Below, piece after piece: positions 6,387-13,781 of a stretch of DNA of 21,515 nucleotides (its first letter is position 1; each line of letters begins with the position of its first letter). The position numbers and the translations under genes were made by a program. The DNA is from Competibacteraceae bacterium UBA2792 (lineage in GTDB: Bacteria; Pseudomonadota; Gammaproteobacteria; Competibacterales; Competibacteraceae), in NCBI GenBank assembly GCA_002352125.1, contig DEHU01000146.1:1-21515 (forward strand), written 5' to 3'. Below the pieces are notes generated by a model. It searched no databases, was not told the origin of the DNA, and saw only the letters and a program-made list of their open reading frames with translations.

Positions 6387-9047
6387 TTAGCCTTGCGCGA
6401 TCAGTTGTCGTAGCTCCGGCACGCAAGAACCGCAGTTGGTCCCGGCCTTCAGCGTCGCACCGATCGCTTCCGGCGTCGTCAATCCCCGCTCGCGAATGGC
6501 GGTGGTCAAGGTGTTCAGCCCCACTCCGAAGCAAGCGCAGACGATCCGCCCGCAATCGCGCTGTCCACCGCCAGGACGCCCGGCGAGCAAACTAGCGCGC
6601 TCGGCGGTACCGAGCTCCTGAACGGCAAAAAGTCCGGCCAGCCAGTTGCGCAACGGCAACTCGTGAGTCGGGGCAACGAACAGACACGCTTGCAGACGAC
6701 CATCGACCAGCACCGCGCCCCGATAACGGCCCGTGCCCACATCGGCGAACTCCAGCCATTCCCAAGCCGAATCGTCGCCGAGAACGCTCCGCGCCCAAGC
6801 TGGCCAGTCGTCGGCTGCCGTCTCTCCCGCCAGCTCGTAGCGCCAACATGCCTGCTCGCGCACGCTGACGCGATACTCGACCGCTGGCGGCTCGATGGCC
6901 ACGCGAGACAGCAGGAACCCATGCCAGCGAGGACGGTATGCTTGCACCCGCACTGGGGTATGCTTGGATTCCGGCTGGCCGGATAAGGGATCGACCACCG
7001 GATTGACCACCGCGTTGACCCGCCCGCGCGGCGCCAACGGCGAACCCCAGTGCATCGGCACGAACACGTTGCCCGGTTGTTGCTCCGGATTGGTGCGGAC
7101 TCGAACGATCATCTCGCCCCAGCGGCTGTGCACGCGTGCCAGCATATTTTCGCTGACGCCAGAGGCCAGCGCATCCACCGGATGAATCTCGACGTAAGGT
7201 TCGGGGATATGGCCGGTCAACCGGGCGGTCTTGCCGGTGCGCGTCATGGTATGCCACTGATCGCGAATTCGACCGCTGTTGAGCACCAAAGGAAAACTGT
7301 CGTCCACCGCGTAAGCTGGCGCGCGTTCGCCGACCGCGATACAGCGGGCCTTGCCGTCGGCGGTGAAGAAACCACCCATACCGAACAAGCGTGTCTCGCC
7401 TACGGTCGCGCCGCGCGGTAACGGCCATTGCACGGGTTGCAAGGTATCGTAGCCGGCATCGACCAGCTCGGCGAATGCCGAGATATCGAAGTCGCGGCGA
7501 CCTTCGTTCTCGAACCCCGACAAGGCCGCGTGTTCGCGAAAAATGGCCGCTGGCGATTCGAAAGGAAACTGGTCGGCAAATCCCAAGCGGCGAGCTACTT
7601 GCGTCACGGCCCACCAGTCCGGTTTGGCTTCGCCGGGCTGCGGGAGAAAGGTCCGCTGACGAGAAATCCGCCGTTCGGAATTGGTCACCGTGCCGTCCTT
7701 CTCGCCCCAGGTCAGCGCCGGCAGCTTGACGTGCGCTAACCGCACGGTGTCGGTGTCGGCCACCGCGTCGGACACGACGACCAGCGGACAACGTTGCAAG
7801 GCCGTTCGCGCGGCGTCGGCGTCGGGCAGACTCACCACCGGATTCGTGCCCATGATCCACAACGCTTTGATCTTGCCATCGGCAACCGCTTGGAATAGCT
7901 CGACCGCTTTCAATCCAGGACGCGTGGCGATGGCGGGCGCTCGCCAAAACCGCCGCACCCGTTCGACATCCTCCGGCGCAAAATCCATGTGTGCCGCCAA
8001 CTGGTTCGCCAAACCGCCAACCTCGCGCCCACCCATCGCGTTCGGCTGGCCGGTGACCGAAAACGGTCCCATACCCGGCTGGCCGATGCGTCCGGTCGCC
8101 AAGTGACAGTTGATGATCGCATTCACCTTGTCGCTGCCGTGAGCGGACTGGTTGACCCCCTGCGAATAAACCGTCACCACTTTGCGGGTACGGCTCCACA
8201 GGCCGTAAAACTCGGCGATGTCGCTTTCCGGCAACCCGGTCTTGGCGGCGACGGTGGGTACGTTGGGCGCGACCTCTTTCGCTGCCCGATAAGCCGGCCA
8301 GAACTCCGCAACGTGATTCTCCAGAAATTCCGAATCCAAGCGATCCTGCTGATAAAGATGGACCAGCAAGCCGTCGAACAACACCGTATCGGAACCGGGT
8401 TTGAGCGGCAAATGCGTTTCGGCGACATCGCAGGTGGTGGTGCGGCGCGGGTCGATCACCACCAGCTTGGGCTTGCCCGCGCGCCGTTCCCGCGCGGCGA
8501 GGATGCGCTGATACAGCACCGGATGGCACCAGGCCAGATTGGAGCCGACCAACACAATCACGTCGGCTTCTTCCAGGTCCTCGTAACAACCGGGCACGGT
8601 ATCCATACCGAACGCCCGCTTGTGGCCGACCACCGAGGACGACATGCACAGCCGCGAGTTGGTGTCGATGTTGGCGCCGCCGAGGCAGCCTTTCATCAAC
8701 TTGTTGGCGACGTAGTAATCCTCGGTCAACAATTGCCCAGAGACGTAAAAAGCAACGGCGTCGGGACCGTGCTCCGCCAGCGCCTGGCGAAAACCGGTGG
8801 CGACCGCGTCCAGCGCCTCGTCCCACGACACGCGCCGCCCGGCGATCTCGGGATACAGCAGGCGATCATCCAGGCTCAGCGTTTCGCCCAACGCCGCGCC
8901 TTTCGAGCACAGCCGCCCATAGTTGGCGGGATGTTGTTTGTCGCCCGCCACGCGAACGCCGCCGTCGGGATCGACCGCGACGTTGATCCCGCAGCCGACT
9001 CCGCAGTAAGGGCAAGTGGTGCGAACCGCTTCGCCAGCGCCGCTCAT
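6387..9047 (-). CDS. nasA: Assimilatory nitrate reductase catalytic subunit, with C-terminal BFD-type [2Fe-2S] domain
   Basis: 886 aa; ATG 9047 with GGAG 9 nt upstream. A cytoplasmic molybdenum bis-MGD enzyme that reduces nitrate to nitrite. Cys12, Cys15, Cys19 and Cys47 (CPYCGVGC ... LCSKG) bind a [4Fe-4S] cluster. LCMSSSVVGHKRAFGMD supplies the Mo-ligand region typical of Nas enzymes (a Cys in CMSS). VTVYSQGVNQS, the NCHLATGRIGQPGMGPF segment and WIMGTNPVVSLPD are molybdopterin-oxidoreductase landmarks. The C-terminal 55 residues form a BFD-like domain with Cys837/Cys839 and Cys872/Cys875 for a [2Fe-2S] centre, as in Klebsiella-type NasA. No separate FAD-containing electron-transfer subunit (nasB/nasC) is present in the window. 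It lies 16 nt after nirD and is clearly co-transcribed with it. Confidence 0.95.
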   Translation of the reverse strand: MSGAGEAVRTTCPYCGVGCGINVAVDPDGGVRVAGDKQHPANYGRLCSKGAALGETLSLDDRLLYPEIAGRRVSWDEALDAVATGFRQALAEHGPDAVAFYVSGQLLTEDYYVANKLMKGCLGGANIDTNSRLCMSSSVVGHKRAFGMDTVPGCYEDLEEADVIVLVGSNLAWCHPVLYQRILAARERRAGKPKLVVIDPRRTTTCDVAETHLPLKPGSDTVLFDGLLVHLYQQDRLDSEFLENHVAEFWPAYRAAKEVAPNVPTVAAKTGLPESDIAEFYGLWSRTRKVVTVYSQGVNQSAHGSDKVNAIINCHLATGRIGQPGMGPFSVTGQPNAMGGREVGGLANQLAAHMDFAPEDVERVRRFWRAPAIATRPGLKAVELFQAVADGKIKALWIMGTNPVVSLPDADAARTALQRCPLVVVSDAVADTDTVRLAHVKLPALTWGEKDGTVTNSERRISRQRTFLPQPGEAKPDWWAVTQVARRLGFADQFPFESPAAIFREHAALSGFENEGRRDFDISAFAELVDAGYDTLQPVQWPLPRGATVGETRLFGMGGFFTADGKARCIAVGERAPAYAVDDSFPLVLNSGRIRDQWHTMTRTGKTARLTGHIPEPYVEIHPVDALASGVSENMLARVHSRWGEMIVRVRTNPEQQPGNVFVPMHWGSPLAPRGRVNAVVNPVVDPLSGQPESKHTPVRVQAYRPRWHGFLLSRVAIEPPAVEYRVSVREQACWRYELAGETAADDWPAWARSVLGDDSAWEWLEFADVGTGRYRGAVLVDGRLQACLFVAPTHELPLRNWLAGLFAVQELGTAERASLLAGRPGGGQRDCGRIVCACFGVGLNTLTTAIRERGLTTPEAIGATLKAGTNCGSCVPELRQLIAQG

Positions 9048-9063
9048 CGTCGGATTCTCCCGT

Positions 9064-9414
9064 TCAGGCCGCTTCCGGCGACGTGGTCGGCAAGCTGACC
9101 ACGTTGTTCAAACCGAGCCAAAGCCGCCCGCCTTCCAGCCGCGTCGGATAGCGGGTAGCGCAACCCACGTCCGGCGCAACCGCCTGACCGCTTTCCAGTT
9201 CCAGCACCCAATTGTGCAGCGGACAGGTGATCCGGTGGCCATGGACGATGCCTTGCGACAGTGGACCGCCTTTGTGCGGACAGCGGTCGCGCAAAGCGAA
9301 AACCTGATCGTCGGCAGTCCGGAAGATCGCCACATCGCCGTGCGGCGTGTTCACGACCCGCGAACCCAAGCGGGGAATGTCTTCGAGCGCGCCGATTTCG
9401 TGCCATTCGTACAT
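9064..9414 (-). CDS. nirD: Nitrite reductase small subunit, Rieske [2Fe-2S] type
   Basis: 116 aa. A Rieske domain protein that partners NirB in NAD(P)H-dependent reduction of nitrite to ammonium. Cys45-Pro-His47 (RCPHKGGPL) and Cys64-Pro-Leu-His67 (ITCPLHNW) give the complete two-Cys, two-His ligand set, so a bound [2Fe-2S] cluster is expected. Some enterobacterial NirD proteins have lost these residues. Length is normal for the family. It begins 18 nt downstream of the nirB stop and ends 16 nt before nasA, so it is the middle of a tight nirB-nirD-nasA operon. Confidence 0.95.
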   Translation of the reverse strand: MYEWHEIGALEDIPRLGSRVVNTPHGDVAIFRTADDQVFALRDRCPHKGGPLSQGIVHGHRITCPLHNWVLELESGQAVAPDVGCATRYPTRLEGGRLWLGLNNVVSLPTTSPEAA

Positions 9415-9432
9415 GATGCTTGCCTCCGCTCC

Positions 9433-11865
9433 TCAACTGACCCGCCGTAACGACTTGAACTCGTGCGCGTCCACTTGACCGCTGGCGCGCTCGGCCCAAG
9501 GATCGACCTGCGCGAACTTTTGCGAGTCGAGGAACCGGGCGTAGAGTGCCTTGCGATTCTCTTCGTCCTCGACGATGCGCGATTTCACGTAGCTCAAACC
9601 AACCCGTTCGATCCACGGGGCGGTGCGTTCCAGATAGCGCCCTTCCTCGCGGTAGAGCTGCATGAATGCACCGCAATACTCCTTGACCTCTTCCTCCGTC
9701 GCACACTTGCACAGCAGATCGGTACCGCGAATCTTGATGCCGCCGTTACCGCCGACGTGGAGCTCGTAACCGGAATCGACGCAGACCACACCGAAATCCT
9801 TGATCGTGGCCTCGGCGCAGTTGCGCGGGCACCCGGAGACCGCCATCTTGAACTTGTGCGGCGTCCACGACCCCCAGGTCATCTTTTCCAGCTTGACGCC
9901 AAGACCGGTGGAATCCTGCGTGCCGAAACGGCACCAGTCGGAACCGACGCAGGTTTTCACGGTGCGCAGGCTCTTGCCGTAGGCATGGCCGGACACCATG
10001 CCGGCGGCGTTGAGATCGGCCCAGACTTTCGGCAAATCTTCCTTCTTGACGCCCAGCAGGTCGATGCGCTGACCGCCGGTCACTTTCACCGTCGGAATCT
10101 GGAACTTGTCGGCGACATCGGCGATGGCGCGCAATTCCTTCGGATTGGTCAGGCCGCCCCACATGCGCGGGACCACCGAATAGGTACCGTCTTTCTGAAT
10201 ATTGGCGTGGACGCGCTCGTTGATGAAGCGCGATTGCTGATCGTCTTGCGCTTCGCCCGGCCAAGTCGAAATCAAGTAGTAATTGATCGCGGGACGGCAG
10301 GAGTGGCAACCGTCGGGCGTTTTCCACTCCATGAACTCGAACACTGCCCGCAAACTGGTCAAATGCTGCTCGCGGATCGTCTTGCGCACCTGATCGTGGC
10401 TGTGTTCGGTGCATTTGCACAGGGCTTTTTCCTTCGGCGTCTTATCGAAGGTGCCGACGGTGGCAGCGAGAATTTGTTCGACCAAGCCGGTGCAGGAACC
10501 GCAGGAGGCCGACGCCTTGGTGTGAGCGCGCACCTCGTCCACGGTAAACAGCTTCTTTTCGGAAATCGCCTTGATGATTGTGCCTTTGCACACGCCGTTG
10601 CAGCCGCAAATTTCGGCGTCGTCGGCCATCGTCATCACGCTGAAGCCTTCGCGGCCCGAATCGGCCATGTGGGCGTGACCGAACAGCACGGTTTCGCGGA
10701 AGGCGCCGATGTCGGTGCCCTCGCGCAACAACTGGAAGTACCACGTCCCATCGACGGTATCGCCGTACAGCACCGCGCCCTGCACCCGGTTTTCCTTGAC
10801 CACCAGCTTTTTGTAGACGCCGCGCGCCGGATCGCGCAACACGATTTCCTCGCAACCCGACCCGCCGTTGAAGTCACCGGCGGAGAACAAATCGATGCCG
10901 GTCACTTTCAGTTTGGTGCTGGTCACGGATCCTTGATAGCGGCCGATGCCGTAGCGCGCCAGATGGTTAGCGCAAACCTTGGCTTGCTCCCACAGTGGCG
11001 CGACCAAGCCGTAGCACTGGCCACGATGCTGCACGCACTCGCCGACCGCGTACACCTTCGGATCATAGGTCTGCATGGTATCGTTGACGACGATACCGCG
11101 TTCACAATAGATACCCGCTTGCTTGGCCAGTTCGATGTTCGGCCGGATACCGACCGCCATCACCACCAAATCGGCCGGGATTTCCAAGCCATCTTTGAAG
11201 CGCACGGCGCGGACCCGCTCTTCGCCGAGCACGGCAGCGGTGTTGGCGCCCATCAGAAAACGCAGGCCGCGTTCTTCCAGACTCGCGCGCAGCATGTCCG
11301 CCGCAACCGGGTCGAGCTGGCGTTCCATCAGGGTGTCGAGCACATGCACCACGGTCACTTGCATGCCTTGCTTCATCAGGCCGTTGGCCGCTTCCAGCCC
11401 GAGCAGGCCACCGCCGATCACCACCGCGTGCTTGCCGGTTTGTGCCGCCGTCAGCATGGTTTCCACGTCTTTGATGTCGCGGAATCCGATGACGCCCGGC
11501 AGATCGTTGCCCGGAATCGGCAACATGAACGGATTGGAGCCGGTCGCCAGCAAAAGCCGGTCGTAAGACGCCATCGTACCGTCGGCGGCATAAACCTGCC
11601 GCCGCGCCCGATTAATGTGCGTCACTTCCTGGCCGGTGTGCAGCGTGATGCCTCGCTCGGCGTACCAGCCCAAATCGTTGATCATGATTTGGTCGATGGT
11701 CTTTTCACCGGCGAGCACGGGGGACAGCATGATGCGGTTGTAATTGCCGTGCGGCTCGGCGCCGAACACGGTGATGTCGAATTTATCCGGGGCGATGGCC
11801 AGCAACTCTTCCAGGGTGCGCATCCCCGCCATGCCGTTGCCGACCAATACTAATTTTTCTTTCAT
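9433..11865 (-). CDS. nirB: Assimilatory nitrite reductase large subunit, siroheme/FAD/NAD(P)H
   Basis: 810 aa, ATG 11865 preceded by GAGG about 10 nt upstream. It reduces nitrite to ammonium with six electrons from NAD(P)H. Domains in order: FAD-binding (LVGNGMAGM, residues 7-15); NAD(P)-binding (VVIGGGLLGLEAANGL, 148-163); a BFD [2Fe-2S] domain with Cys420/Cys422 and Cys455/Cys458; a second Cys-x-Cys...Cys-x2-Cys set (483/485, 520/523); then ferredoxin-like and siroheme domains. The siroheme-[4Fe-4S] cysteines are Cys639, Cys645 (CVGSDWC) and Cys679, Cys683 (CPRNC). All key residues are present. It is the first gene of the nirB-nirD-nasA operon. A sigma-54-type promoter lies 84-99 nt upstream. 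Siroheme is made from precorrin-2, which links it metabolically to the cobalamin genes nearby. Confidence 0.97.
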   Translation of the reverse strand: MKEKLVLVGNGMAGMRTLEELLAIAPDKFDITVFGAEPHGNYNRIMLSPVLAGEKTIDQIMINDLGWYAERGITLHTGQEVTHINRARRQVYAADGTMASYDRLLLATGSNPFMLPIPGNDLPGVIGFRDIKDVETMLTAAQTGKHAVVIGGGLLGLEAANGLMKQGMQVTVVHVLDTLMERQLDPVAADMLRASLEERGLRFLMGANTAAVLGEERVRAVRFKDGLEIPADLVVMAVGIRPNIELAKQAGIYCERGIVVNDTMQTYDPKVYAVGECVQHRGQCYGLVAPLWEQAKVCANHLARYGIGRYQGSVTSTKLKVTGIDLFSAGDFNGGSGCEEIVLRDPARGVYKKLVVKENRVQGAVLYGDTVDGTWYFQLLREGTDIGAFRETVLFGHAHMADSGREGFSVMTMADDAEICGCNGVCKGTIIKAISEKKLFTVDEVRAHTKASASCGSCTGLVEQILAATVGTFDKTPKEKALCKCTEHSHDQVRKTIREQHLTSLRAVFEFMEWKTPDGCHSCRPAINYYLISTWPGEAQDDQQSRFINERVHANIQKDGTYSVVPRMWGGLTNPKELRAIADVADKFQIPTVKVTGGQRIDLLGVKKEDLPKVWADLNAAGMVSGHAYGKSLRTVKTCVGSDWCRFGTQDSTGLGVKLEKMTWGSWTPHKFKMAVSGCPRNCAEATIKDFGVVCVDSGYELHVGGNGGIKIRGTDLLCKCATEEEVKEYCGAFMQLYREEGRYLERTAPWIERVGLSYVKSRIVEDEENRKALYARFLDSQKFAQVDPWAERASGQVDAHEFKSLRRVS

Positions 11866-11948
11866 GTAATTTAGGCCTCACTTTGCAGAATGGTCTCGCG
11901 GCGACGAAACGCCTAACATCTTGCAAAAACCATTAACAAAGCTGCCTT

Positions 11949-11964
11949 TGCACTTATTATGCCA
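11949..11964 (-). promoter_or_regulatory. Sigma-54 (RpoN) promoter for nirB-nirD-nasA
   Basis: Minus strand TGGCATAATAAGTGCA fits the -24/-12 consensus TGGCACG-N4-TTGCA with 9 of 12 defined bases. It has the invariant GG and GC separated by exactly 10 nt. The predicted start of transcription is about 11938, giving a leader of about 72 nt before the nirB ATG. RpoN control is expected for nitrogen-limitation genes. Confidence 0.65.
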
Positions 11965-11998
11965 TAATGCAAATTATCACACTAATACATTGTTATAT

Positions 11999-12015
11999 AT
12001 AATAAATTTTATTAT
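11999..12015. promoter_or_regulatory. 17-bp AT-rich palindrome upstream of nirB promoter
   Basis: ATAATAAA, a central T, then TTTATTAT is a perfect 8-1-8 palindrome. Its centre (12007) is about 69 nt upstream of the predicted nirB transcription start. It may be a protein site or DNA-bending element between enhancer and promoter. AT-rich palindromes arise by chance more easily than mixed ones. Confidence 0.35.
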
Positions 12016-12088
12016 CCATTTCATTCGGAGCAATCTTCGTTGCCGGCATTGCACCGCTAACAGGCGCCCATGCCCATCATTGGGTCTC

Positions 12089-12111
12089 ATTACGGTGCGT
12101 CGCACCGTAAT
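12089..12111. promoter_or_regulatory. Perfect 23-bp palindrome, probable operator/enhancer of the nitrate genes
   Basis: ATTACGGTGCG at 12089-12099 is followed by a central T and then its exact reverse complement at 12101-12111. The centre (12100) is 100 nt upstream of the predicted transporter transcription start and 162 nt upstream of that of nirB. These are normal distances for sigma-54 activator sites. As RNA it would fold into a hairpin followed by only about four T, so a terminator is a weaker reading. Confidence 0.55.
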
Positions 12112-12173
12112 TTTCGGTACAATTTTGAGGTTTTTTCAAGATAAATACTTATAAAACAAAAAAATACAATTTA

Positions 12174-12189
12174 TGGTCCGTATTTCGCT
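12174..12189 (+). promoter_or_regulatory. Sigma-54 (RpoN) promoter for the nitrate transporter
   Basis: TGGTCCGTATTTCGCT matches TGGCACG-N4-TTGCW at 9 of 12 defined bases, with GG and GC exactly 10 nt apart. The predicted transcription start is about 12200, 39 nt before GTG 12239. It overlaps the ATG at 12173, which therefore cannot be the real start if this promoter is used. Confidence 0.5.
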
Positions 12190-12222
12190 TGGCGCTCCGT
12201 CATCCCCTTCCAGCCACAAAGT

Positions 12223-12228
12223 AAGGAG
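12223..12228 (+). promoter_or_regulatory. Ribosome binding site deciding the transporter start
   Basis: AAGGAG lies 10 nt before GTG 12239. The upstream in-frame ATG (12173) has no such site and would add 22 residues without family resemblance before the conserved VPKLNLL start. Confidence 0.7.
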
Positions 12229-12238
12229 TGCGTATATC

Positions 12239-13705
12239 GTGAGCGTCCCAAAACTCAATCTCTTGTCATTCAGCGGCAATATCCGCATCTTGCATCTCAG
12301 TTGGATCGCCTTCTTCATCAGCTTCGTCGTGTGGTTCAACCACGCCCCGTTGTTGGCCTCCATCCGCGAAACCTTTCATCTCACCGATGCCCAGGTGAAA
12401 GCGCTGTTGACCCTAAACGTGGCGCTAACCATTCCGGTGCGTATTCTGATAGGAATGCTGGTCGACAAATTCGGTCCCCGGATCATGTACGCCGCGCTGT
12501 TGGCGGTGTGCGGAGCACTCTGCTTTTTCTTCGCATTCGCTACAACCTACGAGATGCTGGCGATGGCCCGGCTGCTGCTCGGTTGCGTGGGCGCGAGCTT
12601 CGTGATCGGCATTCGCCTGATTTCGGAATGGTTCCCGGCCAAGCAAGTGGGATTGGCCGAGGGCATCTACGGCGGCTGGGGCAATTTCGGCTCGGCGGCA
12701 GCGGCGCTTTCCCTGCCCCTGGTCGCACTGGCCTTCGGCGGCCCGGATGCCTGGCGCTGGGCGGTGGCCACGACCGGCGTGATCGCGCTGGCCTATTCTG
12801 GAGTGTTCTACGCGCTGGCCAGCAATACTCCGAAGGGCTCGACGTACTTCAGGCCAAAAAAACTCGGCGCGATGGAAGTCACCAGCCGCGGCGATCTCGC
12901 CCTCTATATCTTCATGCAGATTCCGATGATGGCGGCGCTGGCGATCCTGACCTGGAAGCTTTCCCCAGCCGGATTCAAAATGATTAGCGATGACACAGCC
13001 ATGATGATTTATATCGCCTTGGCTGCTCTGCTGGCCTGGAACATCTGGCAGTGCCTGAGCGTGAACCGCGAAATCCTTGCCGGTCATGTCGTACCGGACA
13101 TTCACCGCTACAAATTCAAACAGGTGGCGATCCTGTCCTTCTCCTACGCGGTTTCGTTCGGTTCCGAAATCGCGGTGGTTTCCATGCTGCCTCTATATTT
13201 CAAGGACTTGTACGGCCTGAGTCTGGTGCAGGCGGGTTTGGTGGGCTCTAGTTTCGCCATCATGAACCTGATCGCCCGTCCAGCCGGCGGCCTGATTTCC
13301 GACCGCATCGGCCGCAAGCGCACCATGAGCCTGGTGATGGTCGGCATTACCGTCGGCTACTTTGCGATGAGTTTCATGGGCGATTGGCCGCTGTGGGCGG
13401 CGGTAACGGCAACCGTGCTCTGCTCCTTCTTCGTGCAGGCGGGTTGCGGCGCGGTATACGGCATCGTGCCGCTGATCAAACGCCGGCTGACCGGCCAGAT
13501 CGCGGGCATGAGCGGCGCCTACGGCAACGTCGGCAGCGTGGTTTTCCTGACCGTGTTGTCCTTCGTGACCCCAGCGACGTTCTTTTTAGTCATCGCCGTG
13601 ACTGCTGTTGTGGCACTGATTATCGTCCAACTGCTCGACGAACCTGCCGGTCAGATCGCCGAAATCATGCCGGACGGCACCGTGCAGATGATCGACGTGA
13701 CCTGA
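12239..13705 (+). CDS. narK: NarK/NasA-family nitrate/nitrite MFS transporter
   Basis: 488 aa from GTG 12239. An inner-membrane major facilitator of the nitrate-nitrite porter family with about 12 hydrophobic segments. Both nitrate signature segments are visible: GIYGGWGNFGSAAAALSLP in the first half (around helix 5) and GAYGNVGSVVFLTV in the second half (around helix 11). MFS loop motifs (GMLVDKFGPR and GLISDRIGRKR) separate helices 2-3 and 8-9. The family imports nitrate, usually with protons or in exchange for nitrite. Divergence from nirB-nirD-nasA across a shared control region marks it as the assimilatory uptake system. The symbol follows the family name; nasA is also used for such transporters. 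It is followed after 76 nt by the PP2C/kinase gene on the same strand. Confidence 0.93.
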   Translation: MSVPKLNLLSFSGNIRILHLSWIAFFISFVVWFNHAPLLASIRETFHLTDAQVKALLTLNVALTIPVRILIGMLVDKFGPRIMYAALLAVCGALCFFFAFATTYEMLAMARLLLGCVGASFVIGIRLISEWFPAKQVGLAEGIYGGWGNFGSAAAALSLPLVALAFGGPDAWRWAVATTGVIALAYSGVFYALASNTPKGSTYFRPKKLGAMEVTSRGDLALYIFMQIPMMAALAILTWKLSPAGFKMISDDTAMMIYIALAALLAWNIWQCLSVNREILAGHVVPDIHRYKFKQVAILSFSYAVSFGSEIAVVSMLPLYFKDLYGLSLVQAGLVGSSFAIMNLIARPAGGLISDRIGRKRTMSLVMVGITVGYFAMSFMGDWPLWAAVTATVLCSFFVQAGCGAVYGIVPLIKRRLTGQIAGMSGAYGNVGSVVFLTVLSFVTPATFFLVIAVTAVVALIIVQLLDEPAGQIAEIMPDGTVQMIDVT

Positions 13706-13720
13706 GCGCCGCGCAAAATG

Positions 13721-13741
13721 CCCTCTCCTTGACGGAGAGGG
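13721..13741 (+). repeat. 8-bp stem-loop between transporter and PP2C/kinase gene
   Basis: CCCTCTCC, a 5-nt loop, then GGAGAGGG forms a perfect 8-bp stem starting 15 nt after the transporter stop. No T-tract follows, so it is not a standard intrinsic terminator. It may protect the upstream mRNA 3' end or be a single REP-like unit. It could lower expression of the kinase gene relative to the transporter. Confidence 0.5.
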
Positions 13742-13781
13742 CGTATGATTGCAGCACGATGCGAATCAATCCCCTTTCACC

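Larger units (their letters stand above)
11866..12238. promoter_or_regulatory. Divergent nitrate-assimilation control region (nirB operon / transporter)
   Basis: 373 nt without a gene between two divergent nitrate genes. It holds a sigma-54-type promoter for each direction, an AT-rich stretch at about 11965-12020 with a 17-bp palindrome, and a perfect 23-bp palindrome at 12089-12111. The deduced nirB leader (about 11938-11866) includes complementary hexamers (11871-11876 and 11911-11916), the first of which overlaps the ribosome site; this could occur by chance. No canonical NtrC pair (TGCACC-N5-GGTGCA) was found, although TTGCACC occurs at 12049-12055. Confidence 0.7.

Noticed and set aside
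6592..8826. A 744-codon alternative minus-strand frame inside nasA
   Set aside because: Arg- and Gly-rich translation without domains, wholly inside nasA, which is intact; a shadow frame.
9463..11853. A long uninterrupted plus-strand reading frame (about 796 codons) running antisense to nirB
   Set aside because: It mirrors nirB codon by codon in GC-rich DNA and its translation shows no family motifs. nirB has complete cofactor motifs on the other strand.
12040..12111. Canonical NtrC site or ANTAR-type antiterminator leader in the nitrate control region
   Set aside because: TTGCACC and the palindrome do not give TGCACC-N5-GGTGCA spacing. No pair of hexaloop hairpins with the ANTAR loop pattern was found, and no NasR-like gene is in the window.
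12173..12238. ATG 12173 as the transporter start
   Set aside because: It overlaps the predicted sigma-54 promoter, lacks a ribosome site, and adds 22 unlike residues. GTG 12239 has AAGGAG.
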